Assembly (NCBI GenBank): GCA_023485445.1
Contig: JAMCZT010000036.1
Coordinates: 1 to 36,136, forward strand
Reading direction: 5' to 3'
DNA from: Patescibacteria group bacterium
Lineage (GTDB): Bacteria; Patescibacteriota; Microgenomatia; Woykebacterales; 2-01-FULL-43-14
DNA length: 36,136 nucleotides
Numbering within the stretch: the first letter of the stretch is position 1; every line of letters begins with the position of its first letter. This document shows, in pieces, positions 1-8,807 of the stretch. The translations under genes were made by a program, and so were the position numbers. The notes beneath the pieces were generated by a model that was given only the letters and a program-made list of their open reading frames with translations, did no database searches and was not told the DNA's origin.

Positions 1-48
1 ACGTTTCTGTAACTGACTTAAGTATTCTTTTGCCACCCTTGTTTTCAT
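1..48 (-). CDS. 5' end of a CDS running off the window (MKTRVAKEYLSQLQKR...)
   Basis: ATG at 48..46 on minus strand preceded by GAGGAGGTGATTCT SD; open to window edge. Confidence 0.6.
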   Translation of the reverse strand, partial: MKTRVAKEYLSQLQKR

Positions 49-239
49 AGAATCACCTCCTCTCATGGTGTGAATTACCTGTGAGTAAACGATGATTCTA
101 TAGTGTGATTTTTAATGAGTCAATTCGCTTTCTTGACAATTATTAGATAAAAGCCTATCATGGTGTCACTTGATTGCTCGAATAGCGAGATTTTTTTAAT
201 CATCCGTTTCTTAAAGGGAAAGACAAGGGAGACAAAGGT

Positions 240-518
240 ATGAAAACCAAAGGTAGTACGAACGGATCGGAATATTTGCAGACGGATTGGATTTGTGCTG
301 CTTGTGGGAGGAAATTTAGAGCTCTTGGCAAATGTAGAGTCTCTTTACCAGAGAACAACTGTCCTCATTGCGGCGGTAAGCTCTTATCTGTTTCTCAGTT
401 GCTTCAGTACCCAATGAGGATAGAAAAAGTTAACCTGGAGGAAGGAGCAGTTTTTAGAAACATCTATTGTCGCTCAGTGGGGAGATTCGACACAAAAAGT
501 AGCAGCTATACCTACTAA
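240..518 (+). CDS. small zinc-ribbon protein
   Basis: CAAC...CPHC cysteine pairs; followed by GGAGAGGTT/AACCTCTCC terminator. Confidence 0.6.
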   Translation: MKTKGSTNGSEYLQTDWICAACGRKFRALGKCRVSLPENNCPHCGGKLLSVSQLLQYPMRIEKVNLEEGAVFRNIYCRSVGRFDTKSSSYTY

Positions 519-523
519 CTTCA

Positions 524-555
524 TCGGAGAGGTTTTTCCAACCTCTCCTTTTTTT
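524..555 (+). terminator. intrinsic terminator
   Basis: ggagaggtt-tttcc-aacctctcc followed by T-run. Confidence 0.85.
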
Positions 556-848
556 ACTATTTTTCCTCTTGACAACTGCTTAGTCGCTGTTTTACCATTA
601 AAAACATGAGTTGAGAGAGTAAAGCATTTCTAATAAATTTACGTTTTTACTTCCCATTTGCCCGCTTGCTGGCAAAAATTTTGTCGGTAAACGGGCATCT
701 GGGAAGAGTCGTAAAGGATTGAAAGCTCGGCGCTTGCGTCTATAGTTACCACATCCTATTGACGGGAAGCACAAGGTGAGTAGGGCTAACGAGAATCCTA
801 GAGGCCGCACGAATCTCTCCTTATATTGTTCGTTAAAAGGAGTGAAAC

Positions 849-974
849 ATGGTTCTAAACAGAGGGTCTACGTTTGCCACCGGTCACAAGACGCACAACG
901 AGAAGGTGACTGCGCTCACGATCGGCTCAAGAAGCGCACGCATGGTTACCGTTACTGAGTGGATCATCAGCTAA
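849..974 (+). CDS. possible small ORF MVLNRGSTFATGHKTHNEKVTALTIGSRSARMVTVTEWIIS
   Basis: ATG preceded by AAAAGGAGTGAAAC; 41 aa; inside the structured region. Confidence 0.3.
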   Translation: MVLNRGSTFATGHKTHNEKVTALTIGSRSARMVTVTEWIIS

Positions 975-1333
975 CGGACGGGGTCTGGACTAGGGGAAGG
1001 GATCGTCTAAGATGTGGTAGAAGATCTTTTCCAGGATGTTGGTTTGGAGCAAGCTCTAAGCCAAAGAAGGTACTTGGGCGTGCAAGGAAACCTTCCAGGT
1101 ACCCTCCTTCTTTTGCCAGGTAGAGGCTTCGGCCTGCCTGAGATTGACCTGAGGGATTTACGTGGAAAAGCGAGGGATCCCAAAACAGTCATGCAAACGT
1201 TGGCATAAGGCCAGAGCACCGGCGAGGTAAGTTTCCCTGTCAAAGCGTTACTTTACGGTGACTTGCAGGTATCGTTGCCAATGACTGAAGGAAATGAGGC
1301 ATTGGCGAAAAGATGATGTGCGTCTGAGCACAC

Positions 1334-1378
1334 GGGGAAGGCGATTTTGATGGTATACATCTGCCTTCCCCAAATTTT
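1334..1378 (+). terminator. intrinsic terminator
   Basis: ggggaaggc...gccttcccc then aaattttt. Confidence 0.7.
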
Positions 1379-1454
1379 TCTTGGTTGACAAGAGTTGTTT
1401 AGCTTGCTAAAATATTTAACATAAATCGAAAGATTGAAAGAGATCCTATAGCAC

Positions 1455-1483
1455 TTGACAAGAGGGAGTGAGCATGTTATAAT
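1455..1483 (+). promoter_or_regulatory. sigma70-like promoter
   Basis: TTGACA (1455-1460), 17-nt spacer, TATAAT (1478-1483). Confidence 0.85.
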
Positions 1484-1587
1484 GCTCCCCGCTTGGTTTC
1501 GGTGAACTATTTGTTTGCAAATAATTTTAAGTTTACAGATGAATAGATCACCGGAAGGTGACGGAAAGAAGAAAGGAGGTGAGCCAA

Positions 1588-1665
1588 TGAGAGACCCGAC
1601 GTTAGAATTAGAATGCGTACATAATTATCTGAATCTGATCGTGAACGAGGACGGCGCCCGCTAGC
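1588..1665 (+). CDS. short ORF MRDPTLELECVHNYLNLIVNEDGAR (possible leader peptide)
   Basis: AAAGGAGGTGAGCCA-ATG strong SD and spacing. Confidence 0.4.
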
Positions 1666-1717
1666 CCTGGCGTGCAAAATTAGTTTTTTTAAAAAATTGA
1701 AGAAGGAGGTGAGAAAA

Positions 1718-1912
1718 ATGAAATGGTCAAAATCGGCCAGGCTTATTGACGACTTTTGACCAGGCTTTTTCGACGAACTAATTTCAGGCGGGCGCGAAGA
1801 GTTGCGCTTACGGGTATTTTTGATTGGATTTTTTACCGGTCCATTTATACCGGTCGTACGATCCCTAAGCCGCAAGCATTGCGCCGCCCAAACTGGGAAG
1901 ATCACACGTTGA
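1718..1912 (+). CDS. small ORF with in-frame TGA: MKWSKSARLIDDF[TGA]PGFFDELISGGREELRLRVFLIGFFTGPFIPVVRSLSRKHCAAQTGKITR
   Basis: AGAAGGAGGTGAGAAAA-ATG; TGA at 1757-1759; same frame stays open to TGA at 1910-1912. Confidence 0.35.
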
Positions 1913-1930
1913 TTTTCCCAGTCTTTCTTG
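1890..1930 (+). terminator. probable terminator hairpin
   Basis: actgggaa...ttcccagt then ctttct. Confidence 0.55.
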
Positions 1931-2003
1931 AGTCTACTTTAAGTTAAATTAGATTCAAGACAAGACTGCAATATTGACAATTGGTTTACAAATCCTATAG
2001 TCC

Positions 2004-2032
2004 TTGACAAACGGTTGGTTATATGCTATAAT
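2004..2032 (+). promoter_or_regulatory. sigma70-like promoter for the downstream ncRNA
   Basis: TTGACA (2004) / TATAAT (2027), 17-nt spacer. Confidence 0.85.
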
Positions 2033-2038
2033 ATTACT

Positions 2039-2192
2039 ATCTTTAAGAATTAGAAAAATGTTGCTCAAGTGATTGAGGGGCATTTCTCTAAGGCTCGAAG
2101 AACGGGTTTTAGGGTAAGGCTGATGGAGAGGGAGAATGGGCTAATCAAAAGGTCTCTAGTTCCTCTCCTCAAGCCATTTTTAAATCCTAAAT
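2039..2192 (+). ncRNA. candidate 6S-like RNA
   Basis: Consensus promoter; long rod fold: gaaaaatg...catttttaa and attgagg...cctcaag closing a central region; no ORF. Confidence 0.45.
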
Positions 2193-2209
2193 TTCTTTAT
2201 GGAGAGATC

Positions 2210-2268
2210 AAAGGCAACCAATGACTGGAAAGAAAATTTTTCTCTCTAATAACTGGTTGCTTTTTTGT
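2210..2268 (+). terminator. intrinsic terminator
   Basis: gcaacca...tggttgc then tttttt. Confidence 0.65.
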
Positions 2269-2367
2269 TGGTCAAAATGCTGATAACAGGTTAACACTTT
2301 TTAGGACGCGTTGTGGGAGCAAGGTTTGCTTTTAGAGCGGGTCCTAAAAAATGCGGAGGTGTGGTTG

Positions 2368-2531
2368 TGGAAGGAGTAGCAGTGCTCCAGTCACTTCCAA
2401 AAGAAGTGACATACTCAGCGGCCTTTGCCTTGATATTTTTTATGTTCTACATCATGGCAAAAGGGTCGCCGAAAAAAGGACCAAGCCGGCGAGGAGTCGG
2501 CGCAATAAAGCTGAAGAAAGGAGGTAAGTAA
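2368..2531 (+). CDS. small single-TM protein with basic tail (VEGVAVLQSLPKEVTYSAAFALIFFMFYIMAKGSPKKGPSRRGVGAIKLKKGGK)
   Basis: CGGAGGTGTGGTT-GTG start; the ORF track extends further 5'. Start approximate. Confidence 0.5.
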
Positions 2532-2533
2532 CG

Positions 2534-2692
2534 ATGGAAAAAGTCCAATCTTCAGCGATGATCGTCGTCGGAGTTACTTTAGTCGTTTTTGGGGTGCTAT
2601 TTCAAATAGAGCCTCAAGTCGTCTCAAAAGTAATCCAGACGGCAACGGCGGCTTCAGGAGTGCTAATTATTTGGCACGCCAGAAGCAAGTAG
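2534..2692 (+). CDS. small membrane protein MEKVQSSAMIVVGVTLVVFGVLFQIEPQVVSKVIQTATAASGVLIIWHARSK
   Basis: AAAGGAGGTAAGTAACG-ATG; two hydrophobic stretches; coupled to the preceding ORF. Confidence 0.55.
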   Translation: MEKVQSSAMIVVGVTLVVFGVLFQIEPQVVSKVIQTATAASGVLIIWHARSK

Positions 2693-2726
2693 CTAAGTAA
2701 AGGGACCAAAAAGCTTAGCTACGAAT

Positions 2727-2800
2727 TCGGGGGTGGATGTGTGGTGGTGGAAAAACTGGTGTCTGTTGAACTTCAACAAACACCCCCGATTCCCCTATTT
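2727..2800 (+). terminator. terminator-like hairpin
   Basis: tcgggggtg...cacccccga with T-rich tail. Confidence 0.5.
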
Positions 2801-2897
2801 CTTCTTATCGTCATTTTCCAAATTTAGGTACTTTGTTCGCAGCTGCCTTTTCTCTTGTTATAAACATTTAATTTTGATAACATAAATTAATCGCGAG

Positions 2898-3434
2898 ATG
2901 AAATATAAAAATATTGTTATTTCTGGTGACATAGGAACAGGGACTTCGACTTTGGCAAAAAATTTGGCCAAGAATTTAGGGTGGAAATGTCTTTCCGTCG
3001 GCGATTTATTTCGCCGATATGCCTTAGAGCACAACATCCCTCTTTGGGATAAAGCTTCAGTCCCGATCGAAGAAGAAAAAAAGGTTGATTACAGCTTCCA
3101 GAAAAAAATGGCAGCCGTAAGTAAAACCGTTTTTGAAGGGCATTATAGCGGATGGTTTGCGAAGGAACTAAATGAAAGTTTTAAAATTCTCCTTAAAGCT
3201 GACTTAGAGGTTGCCCTAGGACGCGCTGTTAAAAGGCTCGATCATACTCATGTCGAAACAAGAGACGAAGTTTTAAAAAGAAGGAAGGGAATAACCCTTA
3301 AATTTCATAAAGTTTATAGCAGTGATGATTATCTGGATGAAAAATATTTCAACATTGCTATCGACACGACTAATATCTCCCCCGACGAAGTCCTCAAAAT
3401 CGCTCTTGACGCTTTTCAAGAAGCCAATATTTGA
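2898..3434 (+). CDS. cytidylate kinase-like P-loop kinase
   Basis: ISGDIGTGTSTLAKNLAKNLGW Walker A; NMP-kinase-like layout. Confidence 0.7.
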   Translation: MKYKNIVISGDIGTGTSTLAKNLAKNLGWKCLSVGDLFRRYALEHNIPLWDKASVPIEEEKKVDYSFQKKMAAVSKTVFEGHYSGWFAKELNESFKILLKADLEVALGRAVKRLDHTHVETRDEVLKRRKGITLKFHKVYSSDDYLDEKYFNIAIDTTNISPDEVLKIALDAFQEANI

Positions 3435-3490
3435 CTTTCAATCTAACGACGGGTAAAATGTTAAGCAATATTTAAAAAGGAGACAAGGAG

Positions 3491-3955
3491 ATGAGATTAT
3501 TTCTTGTCCTGTTAGACATAGCGATGATTATCGGAATAGGACTAATTTTGTACACCGTTCTTCCTAAAATGATGAATAATCCAGCTAATACCGGTGTACT
3601 TGCTGTGGGAGAATACCAAATCTTGGGGGCAAGCTACACATCGGAAGGGTTGTGGTTGGAAAAACCACACGCCAGCGTTGCCTATATTAAAGACGGAAAA
3701 CGAACGGAGGCGTATCTTTACCGATCTTATACCTTAGGGTGTAGCGAGGAAGATTTGATGGTGGTTTCTGAAGAAAACGTGGCCTTGTATTTTCGAGATT
3801 CAGAAATGTACCGAGAACCAGGATGGCTAACCCAAACAAGGCAAGGATTCATGTTTTTTATTCCTTGGCTTATAGGATCCTTGTTTTGGATTATTTTGTT
3901 CAGGTATTCGTTTACGGATGGGTCTGGGCTATCTTTTGGCCGCTTTCGGGTCTAA
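3491..3955 (+). CDS. hypothetical membrane protein
   Basis: SD aaggagacaaggag; N- and C-terminal TM segments. Confidence 0.6.
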   Translation: MRLFLVLLDIAMIIGIGLILYTVLPKMMNNPANTGVLAVGEYQILGASYTSEGLWLEKPHASVAYIKDGKRTEAYLYRSYTLGCSEEDLMVVSEENVALYFRDSEMYREPGWLTQTRQGFMFFIPWLIGSLFWIILFRYSFTDGSGLSFGRFRV

Positions 3956-3957
3956 CA

Positions 3958-4000
3958 CTAAAAACCCGCGGATGACTTAAAAGTATTCGCGGGTTCTTCA
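3958..4000 (+). terminator. intrinsic terminator
   Basis: aacccgcg...cgcgggtt. Confidence 0.8.
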
Positions 4001-4020
4001 TTTATTTTCTTAAGTAGATT

Positions 4021-4103
4021 ATTTAAGGAATGGTATTAGTAGTAAGGCTACAATATTAGCCACCTTAATCATTGGGTTTGTGACTGGTCCTGCTGTATCC
4101 TTT
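4021..4103 (-). pseudogene. duplicated 3'-terminal fragment of hppA ([26 protein letters not shown])
   Basis: Minus-strand translation matches the intact hppA C-terminus [26 protein letters not shown] with three substitutions. Confidence 0.85.
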
Positions 4104-4168
4104 AGAGAGCATTAGACTATTGAAGAAACTATTTCAATAATCGTTAGCTCTCGCAAGGATACGGCGTT
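4089..4168. repeat. long imperfect inverted repeat (arms about 33 nt)
   Basis: GCTGTATCCTT-TAGAGAGCATTAGACTATTGAA versus reverse complement GCCGTATCCTTGCGAGAGCTAACGATTATTGAA. Confidence 0.8.
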
Positions 4169-6185
4169 ATTTTAAGAACGGTACGAGCAGTAAGGCAACT
4201 ATATTGGCGACTTTAATCATAGGGTTTATAGCCGGTCCCGCCGTATCCTTATAAGGATCGCCTACCGTGTCTCCCGTTACTGCCGCTTGATGAGCGGGAG
4301 ATTTTTTACCACCAAAATTACCGGCTTCGATGTATTTTTTAGCATTATCCCAGGCTGCACCACCGGTGGTCATTGAAATGGCAACAAAGATACCTGTAAC
4401 GATTACCCCAACCAGCAGGCCACCTAAAGCAGCAGCTCCTAGAGTTAATCCAATAATCGCGGGAACGGCTACTGGAATCAAGGCGGGGATAATCATTTCT
4501 TTTTGAGCGGCGGCCGTAACGATACCAACGGCTTTAGCGTAATCAGGCTTAGCCTTTCCTTCCATAATACCTTTGATTTCTTTAAACTGTCGGCGGACTT
4601 CATTCACAACGGCGTAAGCCGCTTTGCCAACCGCCTCCATGGCCAAAGCGCCAAAAATATATGGCAAGGCACCTCCGATAAACAAACCAATGATAACGTT
4701 TGGATCAGATAAAGAAAAGGTTAAAGTTTGTCCAGCCGCTTTTAAGTCCTGGGAATAAGAGGCAAAAAGGACGAGCGCCGCTAGTCCTGCAGAAGCGATA
4801 GCATAACCTTTTGTGACGGCTTTAGTGGTGTTTCCAACGGCATCAAGTGGGTCAGTTACTTCTCGGACAGACTCTGGAAGTTCCGCCATTTCGGCGATGC
4901 CACCAGCGTTGTCGGTAATCGGTCCGTAAGCGTCAATGGCAACCACGATGCCGGTCATTGATAACATCGACATGGCGGCGACTGCGATTCCATAGAGACC
5001 TGCAAAGCTGTAAGCCGCAAAAATTGCTGCCGAGATTAAAAGAATTGGCGGTAGGGTTGATTTCATGGAAATGGCCAAACCAGCGATAATGTTTGTCCCG
5101 TGGCCTGTCGTGGAAGCTTGAGCGATGTTTTTGACGGGATTAAATTTAGTCGACGTGAAATATTCCGTAATGACGACCATTCCGATCGTAACGATCAAGC
5201 CTAATAAAGAAGACCAATAAAGGTTAGAGGTTCCAAAAAGTTTGTTGTCCTCCATCAGCCAAGCGGTAATCGGATAAAAAGCGATCGCGGCAAGCAATGC
5301 CGAAACGCCCAGCCCTTCGTAAAGAGCCCTCATAATGTTTTTACTTTTTCCGAGATGAACAAAGAAAGTCCCGGCAATAGAGGCGATGATCGAAGCCGCC
5401 CCTAAAACTAAAGGATAAATTACTGCGTTGCCAAAAGCAGGAAAAACCAGACTCCCTAACAACATTGTCGCTACAGCGGTGACGGCGTAAGTTTCGAAAA
5501 GGTCAGCCGCCATGCCGGCGCAATCCCCAACGTTATCTCCAACGTTATCAGCAATAACTCCCGGGTTTCGAGGATCGTCTTCAGGGATTCCCGCTTCGAT
5601 TTTTCCGACCATATCCGTTCCAACATCCGCTCCTTTGGTGAAAATTCCACCCCCGAGCCTGGCAAAAACACTAATTAAACTTCCGCCAAAACCAAGTCCG
5701 ATCAGAGCCTTGACATCATGAGTGAAAGTGTAAAAAGCGGCCACGGAAAGAAGCCCAAGCCCGACGACCATCAACCCAGTAACTGCCCCACCTTTGAAGG
5801 CAACATTTAGGGCTTGACCTAACCCTTTCTTTGCGGCCTCGGTTGTTCGAACATTGGCCCTAACGGAAACATTCATACCGACATAACCCGCAGCAGCCGA
5901 TGCAATAGCCCCAACCAAAAAACCAACAGCGGTACTTGAACCTAGGAAGTACCAAAGGCCAGCAAATAATAACACGGCGACGATGGCAACTGTTCGATAC
6001 TGTTTATTTAGATAGGCACTTGCACCTTCCTGAATCGCTTTCGCGATCGAAACCATTTTTTCACTTCCTGTAGGAAGAGAAAGAACCCAACGAGTTAGGA
6101 TCAACCCATAGATAATTCCGATAGCTCCAGAGGCCAAAACTAAATAAAGAATCTGGGTGCTAGTTAAATTTGCAAAAAGCTGCAT
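4167..6185 (-). CDS. hppA: membrane-bound proton/sodium-pumping pyrophosphatase
   Basis: [54 protein letters not shown] and C-terminal [21 protein letters not shown] signatures. Confidence 0.97.
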   Translation of the reverse strand: MQLFANLTSTQILYLVLASGAIGIIYGLILTRWVLSLPTGSEKMVSIAKAIQEGASAYLNKQYRTVAIVAVLLFAGLWYFLGSSTAVGFLVGAIASAAAGYVGMNVSVRANVRTTEAAKKGLGQALNVAFKGGAVTGLMVVGLGLLSVAAFYTFTHDVKALIGLGFGGSLISVFARLGGGIFTKGADVGTDMVGKIEAGIPEDDPRNPGVIADNVGDNVGDCAGMAADLFETYAVTAVATMLLGSLVFPAFGNAVIYPLVLGAASIIASIAGTFFVHLGKSKNIMRALYEGLGVSALLAAIAFYPITAWLMEDNKLFGTSNLYWSSLLGLIVTIGMVVITEYFTSTKFNPVKNIAQASTTGHGTNIIAGLAISMKSTLPPILLISAAIFAAYSFAGLYGIAVAAMSMLSMTGIVVAIDAYGPITDNAGGIAEMAELPESVREVTDPLDAVGNTTKAVTKGYAIASAGLAALVLFASYSQDLKAAGQTLTFSLSDPNVIIGLFIGGALPYIFGALAMEAVGKAAYAVVNEVRRQFKEIKGIMEGKAKPDYAKAVGIVTAAAQKEMIIPALIPVAVPAIIGLTLGAAALGGLLVGVIVTGIFVAISMTTGGAAWDNAKKYIEAGNFGGKKSPAHQAAVTGDTVGDPYKDTAGPAINPMIKVANIVALLLVPFLK

Positions 6186-6228
6186 TTGTCCTCCTTTTGT
6201 AATTTGATTAAATTTTCTATAAAATTAT

Positions 6229-6257
6229 TGACAAGCCATCAAGCTTTCATGTTACAA
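6229..6257 (+). promoter_or_regulatory. promoter of the metK leader
   Basis: TTGACA then TACAAT with near-canonical spacing. Confidence 0.75.
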
Positions 6258-6278
6258 TATAAACAATTGAATACAAAA

Positions 6279-6378
6279 TATCAAGAGTGACGTGAGAGTC
6301 CTGGCTCGTTTGAAGCGTCCAGCAACCTGTTAAATTTAATGAGGTGCTAAGTCCAGCCCGCATAAGGGAAAGATAAGA
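6279..6378 (+). promoter_or_regulatory. SAM-I (S-box) riboswitch
   Basis: ATCAAGAGTGACGTGAGAGTCCTGGCTCGTTTGAAGC..CCAGCAACC...AGGTGCTAAGTCCAGCC...GATAAG core, directly upstream of metK. Confidence 0.88.
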
Positions 6379-6396
6379 CCCAAAATTGGGTAATAT

Positions 6397-6421
6397 GGCT
6401 CTCCTTAGGGAGAGTTTTTAA
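6397..6421 (+). terminator. riboswitch expression-platform terminator
   Basis: ctctcc-tta-gggagag-ttttt. Confidence 0.8.
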
Positions 6422-6451
6422 TTATTAGTTTTTAGTATTTAGGGGGCGTTT

Positions 6452-7561
6452 ATGAATTACAAGGTCTTCACTTCCGAATCTGTTTGTTCTGGACATCCAG
6501 ACAAAATTTGTGACCAAGTTTCTGATGCGATTTTGGACGCGGCATTGTTGGGCGATCCGATGAGTCGGGTGGCAGTCGAAACGATGGTAACGACGGACCA
6601 ACTGATCATGGCAGGCGAAGTTACTACCCAATCGAAGATCAACTACGAGGATATCGCGCGAAAAACTGTCTGCGATTTAGGCTACACCGATAACACCTTG
6701 AATTTTTGCGACCGGTCCAAAATTTTAGTCTTGATTCATCAGCAATCCCCCGATATCGCTCTTGGGGTAGATAAGGACGGTGCGGGAGACCAAGGAATGA
6801 TGTTTGGCTATGCCTCCAACGAAACTCCTGAACTTATGCCTTTGCCGATCGTTCTTTCCCACCGTCTCGCCCAAAAGATCGATGAAGCTCGTGAAAATAA
6901 TATTCTCCCCTACTTGCGGCCCGATGGGAAAACTGAAGTGACGATTTCATATGAAAATGGCAAACCGGTTAAAGTAGAACGCTTGATAATGGCTGTTCCC
7001 CATAAGGAAGAAGTTGACACACCCCAGATAAAAACTGATCTTTATAAAAATGTGGTCTTGCCAGTTTTAAGCCAATACGGTTTGGAATTTCCTGAAGACC
7101 AGGTTATTGTAAACGGGACGGGACGCTGGATTATCGGCGGTCCCGCGTCTGATACGGGTGTAACGGGACGGAAAATAGTCGTTGATACTTACGGCGGAAT
7201 GGGAAGAATTGGCGGTGGAGCTTTTTCCGGCAAGGATCCTACGAAAGTCGATCGTTCAGGAGCGTACGCAGTTAGGTATATCGCAAAAAACATCGTCGCA
7301 GCTGGATTGGCAGATCGAGCAGAAGTCCAAATCGCTTACGTGATCGGCCAACGTGACCCAATCGCTAAGGCGGTGGAAACTTTCGGAACAGAAAAAGCAA
7401 CCATTGCGGAAATTGAAAAGTTTGCCTGGGGTTTGCTAGATTTGTCTGTGCCTGGAATATTGAAAAGCTTAAATCTACGACGACCCATTTATCGTGAAAC
7501 CGCTCGGTATGGGCACTTTGGACGAGACAATTTCCCGTGGGAAAAAATTGCTAGTCGCTAA
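6452..7561 (+). CDS. metK: S-adenosylmethionine synthetase
   Basis: FTSESVCSGHPDKICDQVSDAILD, GAGDQGMMFGYA, GGGAFSGKDPTKVDRSGAY. Confidence 0.98.
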   Translation: MNYKVFTSESVCSGHPDKICDQVSDAILDAALLGDPMSRVAVETMVTTDQLIMAGEVTTQSKINYEDIARKTVCDLGYTDNTLNFCDRSKILVLIHQQSPDIALGVDKDGAGDQGMMFGYASNETPELMPLPIVLSHRLAQKIDEARENNILPYLRPDGKTEVTISYENGKPVKVERLIMAVPHKEEVDTPQIKTDLYKNVVLPVLSQYGLEFPEDQVIVNGTGRWIIGGPASDTGVTGRKIVVDTYGGMGRIGGGAFSGKDPTKVDRSGAYAVRYIAKNIVAAGLADRAEVQIAYVIGQRDPIAKAVETFGTEKATIAEIEKFAWGLLDLSVPGILKSLNLRRPIYRETARYGHFGRDNFPWEKIASR

Positions 7562-7565
7562 GAGA

Positions 7566-7608
7566 AGGCAAAACCGGGTAAATTTTACTTGCTTACCCGG
7601 TTTTATTC
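7566..7608. terminator. intrinsic terminator
   Basis: aaaaccgggtaa...ttacccggtttt. Confidence 0.8.
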
Positions 7609-7621
7609 AAGTAGAGAGTTA

Positions 7622-8017
7622 TTAAGTGCTTTTCTTGTACTTTTGTCTCACGGTTTCAGTCTGAATCCAACGACCATATATATATGGTTGTTCGTTGCTT
7701 TGAACCTTCTTGTGTTTCTCAAGACTACACAACCAAGCAGATTCAGTCAAGAATTCTAAACCGAATTTATCGTTGCCGAAGTACTGAATCCTGATGGCAT
7801 CCACCGTTTCTTCAATTAGCTTTGCGTCTCGACGAATCCGCGCTAAGGATAGTGTCCCAGAGTAGACGTAGACATCTTCAGGGGCGATCCACGCCTCTTG
7901 GCCGGTTTCCATGGTGCAAACAAACTTCCTAAACTCCTTCCCGCGCAGGCGTTGCCAAAGAACAAAAAGACCAATAATCACCAGCACTACCAGGATAACC
8001 CAAGATTCTCCTTTCAT
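7622..8017 (-). CDS. hypothetical protein with N-terminal TM helix
   Basis: ORF with N-terminal hydrophobic segment, SD aaaaggggaggatacc. Confidence 0.55.
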   Translation of the reverse strand: MKGESWVILVVLVIIGLFVLWQRLRGKEFRKFVCTMETGQEAWIAPEDVYVYSGTLSLARIRRDAKLIEETVDAIRIQYFGNDKFGLEFLTESAWLCSLEKHKKVQSNEQPYIYGRWIQTETVRQKYKKST

Positions 8018-8142
8018 GGTATCCTCCCCTTTTTTGTGTAGTTTTCTTAACTGCAGTATTTAACATAATTAGAGTAAAGAGTCAAGCTCGCGCTTGAATT
8101 ATTGAATAAGAAGTAGTAAAAAATAGATAAGGAGATAACCCG

Positions 8143-8715
8143 ATGGGAAAATTAGTCTTGGGGTTAGTCGGAAAATTTGGCGCGGGGAAAAGCTTGGTGG
8201 CCATGCATCTTGAAAAAAGGGGATTTTTAAAAATTACCCTCTCTGATTTCTTAAGAGAAAAAGCTAAAGCCAGAGGTCAAGAACCAAACCGAGACGTTTT
8301 GCAAAATTTGGGAAACGAACTCCGCGAAAAGTTTGGCATCGGCGTGCTTTCCCAACTAGCGTGGGAAAGAATCTACCAATCAAAGGTTAGCTTAGCCGTA
8401 ATAGACGGGATCCGCAATCCAGGCGAGGTCGAGTTTTTTAGAATGAAAGATAATTTTTATCTACTCAAAATCGAGGCTGATGAGGAAATTCGTTTCCAAA
8501 GGCTTCTCCAGAATTCTGATCCTCGTTATCCAAAAACTTGGGAAGAATTCGCGATGACCGAAAAACGAGATTTGGGTGAGGGGGAAAAAGAATCTGGCCA
8601 ACAGGTTGGAGAAGTCTTGAAAATGGCTGATTCTACGATTTTTAATGAAGAAACGGAAGAAAAACTTTACCAAAAGGTCGATGATCTCATAGTAAGATTA
8701 ACAGCGTCGTCCTAG
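8143..8715 (+). CDS. AAA/P-loop nucleotide kinase-like protein (dephospho-CoA kinase-like fold)
   Basis: LGLVGKFGAGKSLVAMHLEKRGF Walker A; VIDGIRNPGEVEFFR. Confidence 0.65.
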   Translation: MGKLVLGLVGKFGAGKSLVAMHLEKRGFLKITLSDFLREKAKARGQEPNRDVLQNLGNELREKFGIGVLSQLAWERIYQSKVSLAVIDGIRNPGEVEFFRMKDNFYLLKIEADEEIRFQRLLQNSDPRYPKTWEEFAMTEKRDLGEGEKESGQQVGEVLKMADSTIFNEETEEKLYQKVDDLIVRLTASS

Positions 8716-8807
8716 AGGGATTGACAAGATGCTGCTAGGATGGTACAGTTTCATTAGAATATTGCTCCCGAATTAAGAATACATGCTCTTAGAAAGGGGG
8801 TGAAAAA

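Larger units (their letters stand above)
569..1378 (+). ncRNA. candidate large structured ncRNA (about 0.75 kb) with promoter and terminator
   Basis: TTGACA at 569; about 57-nt hairpin cttcccatttgcccg...cgggcatctgggaag (651-707); CAGG..GAGGC-TTCG-GCCT..CCTG tetraloop hairpin (about 1120-1142); GCCAATG/CATTGGC (about 1273-1304); ggggaaggc/gccttcccc terminator at 1334-1371; no convincing long ORF. Confidence 0.45.

Noticed and set aside
597-1378. RNase P RNA or tmRNA
   Set aside because: No GAGGAAAGTCC-type P4 signature, no tRNA-like acceptor with CCA or tag-peptide ORF that I could recognise.
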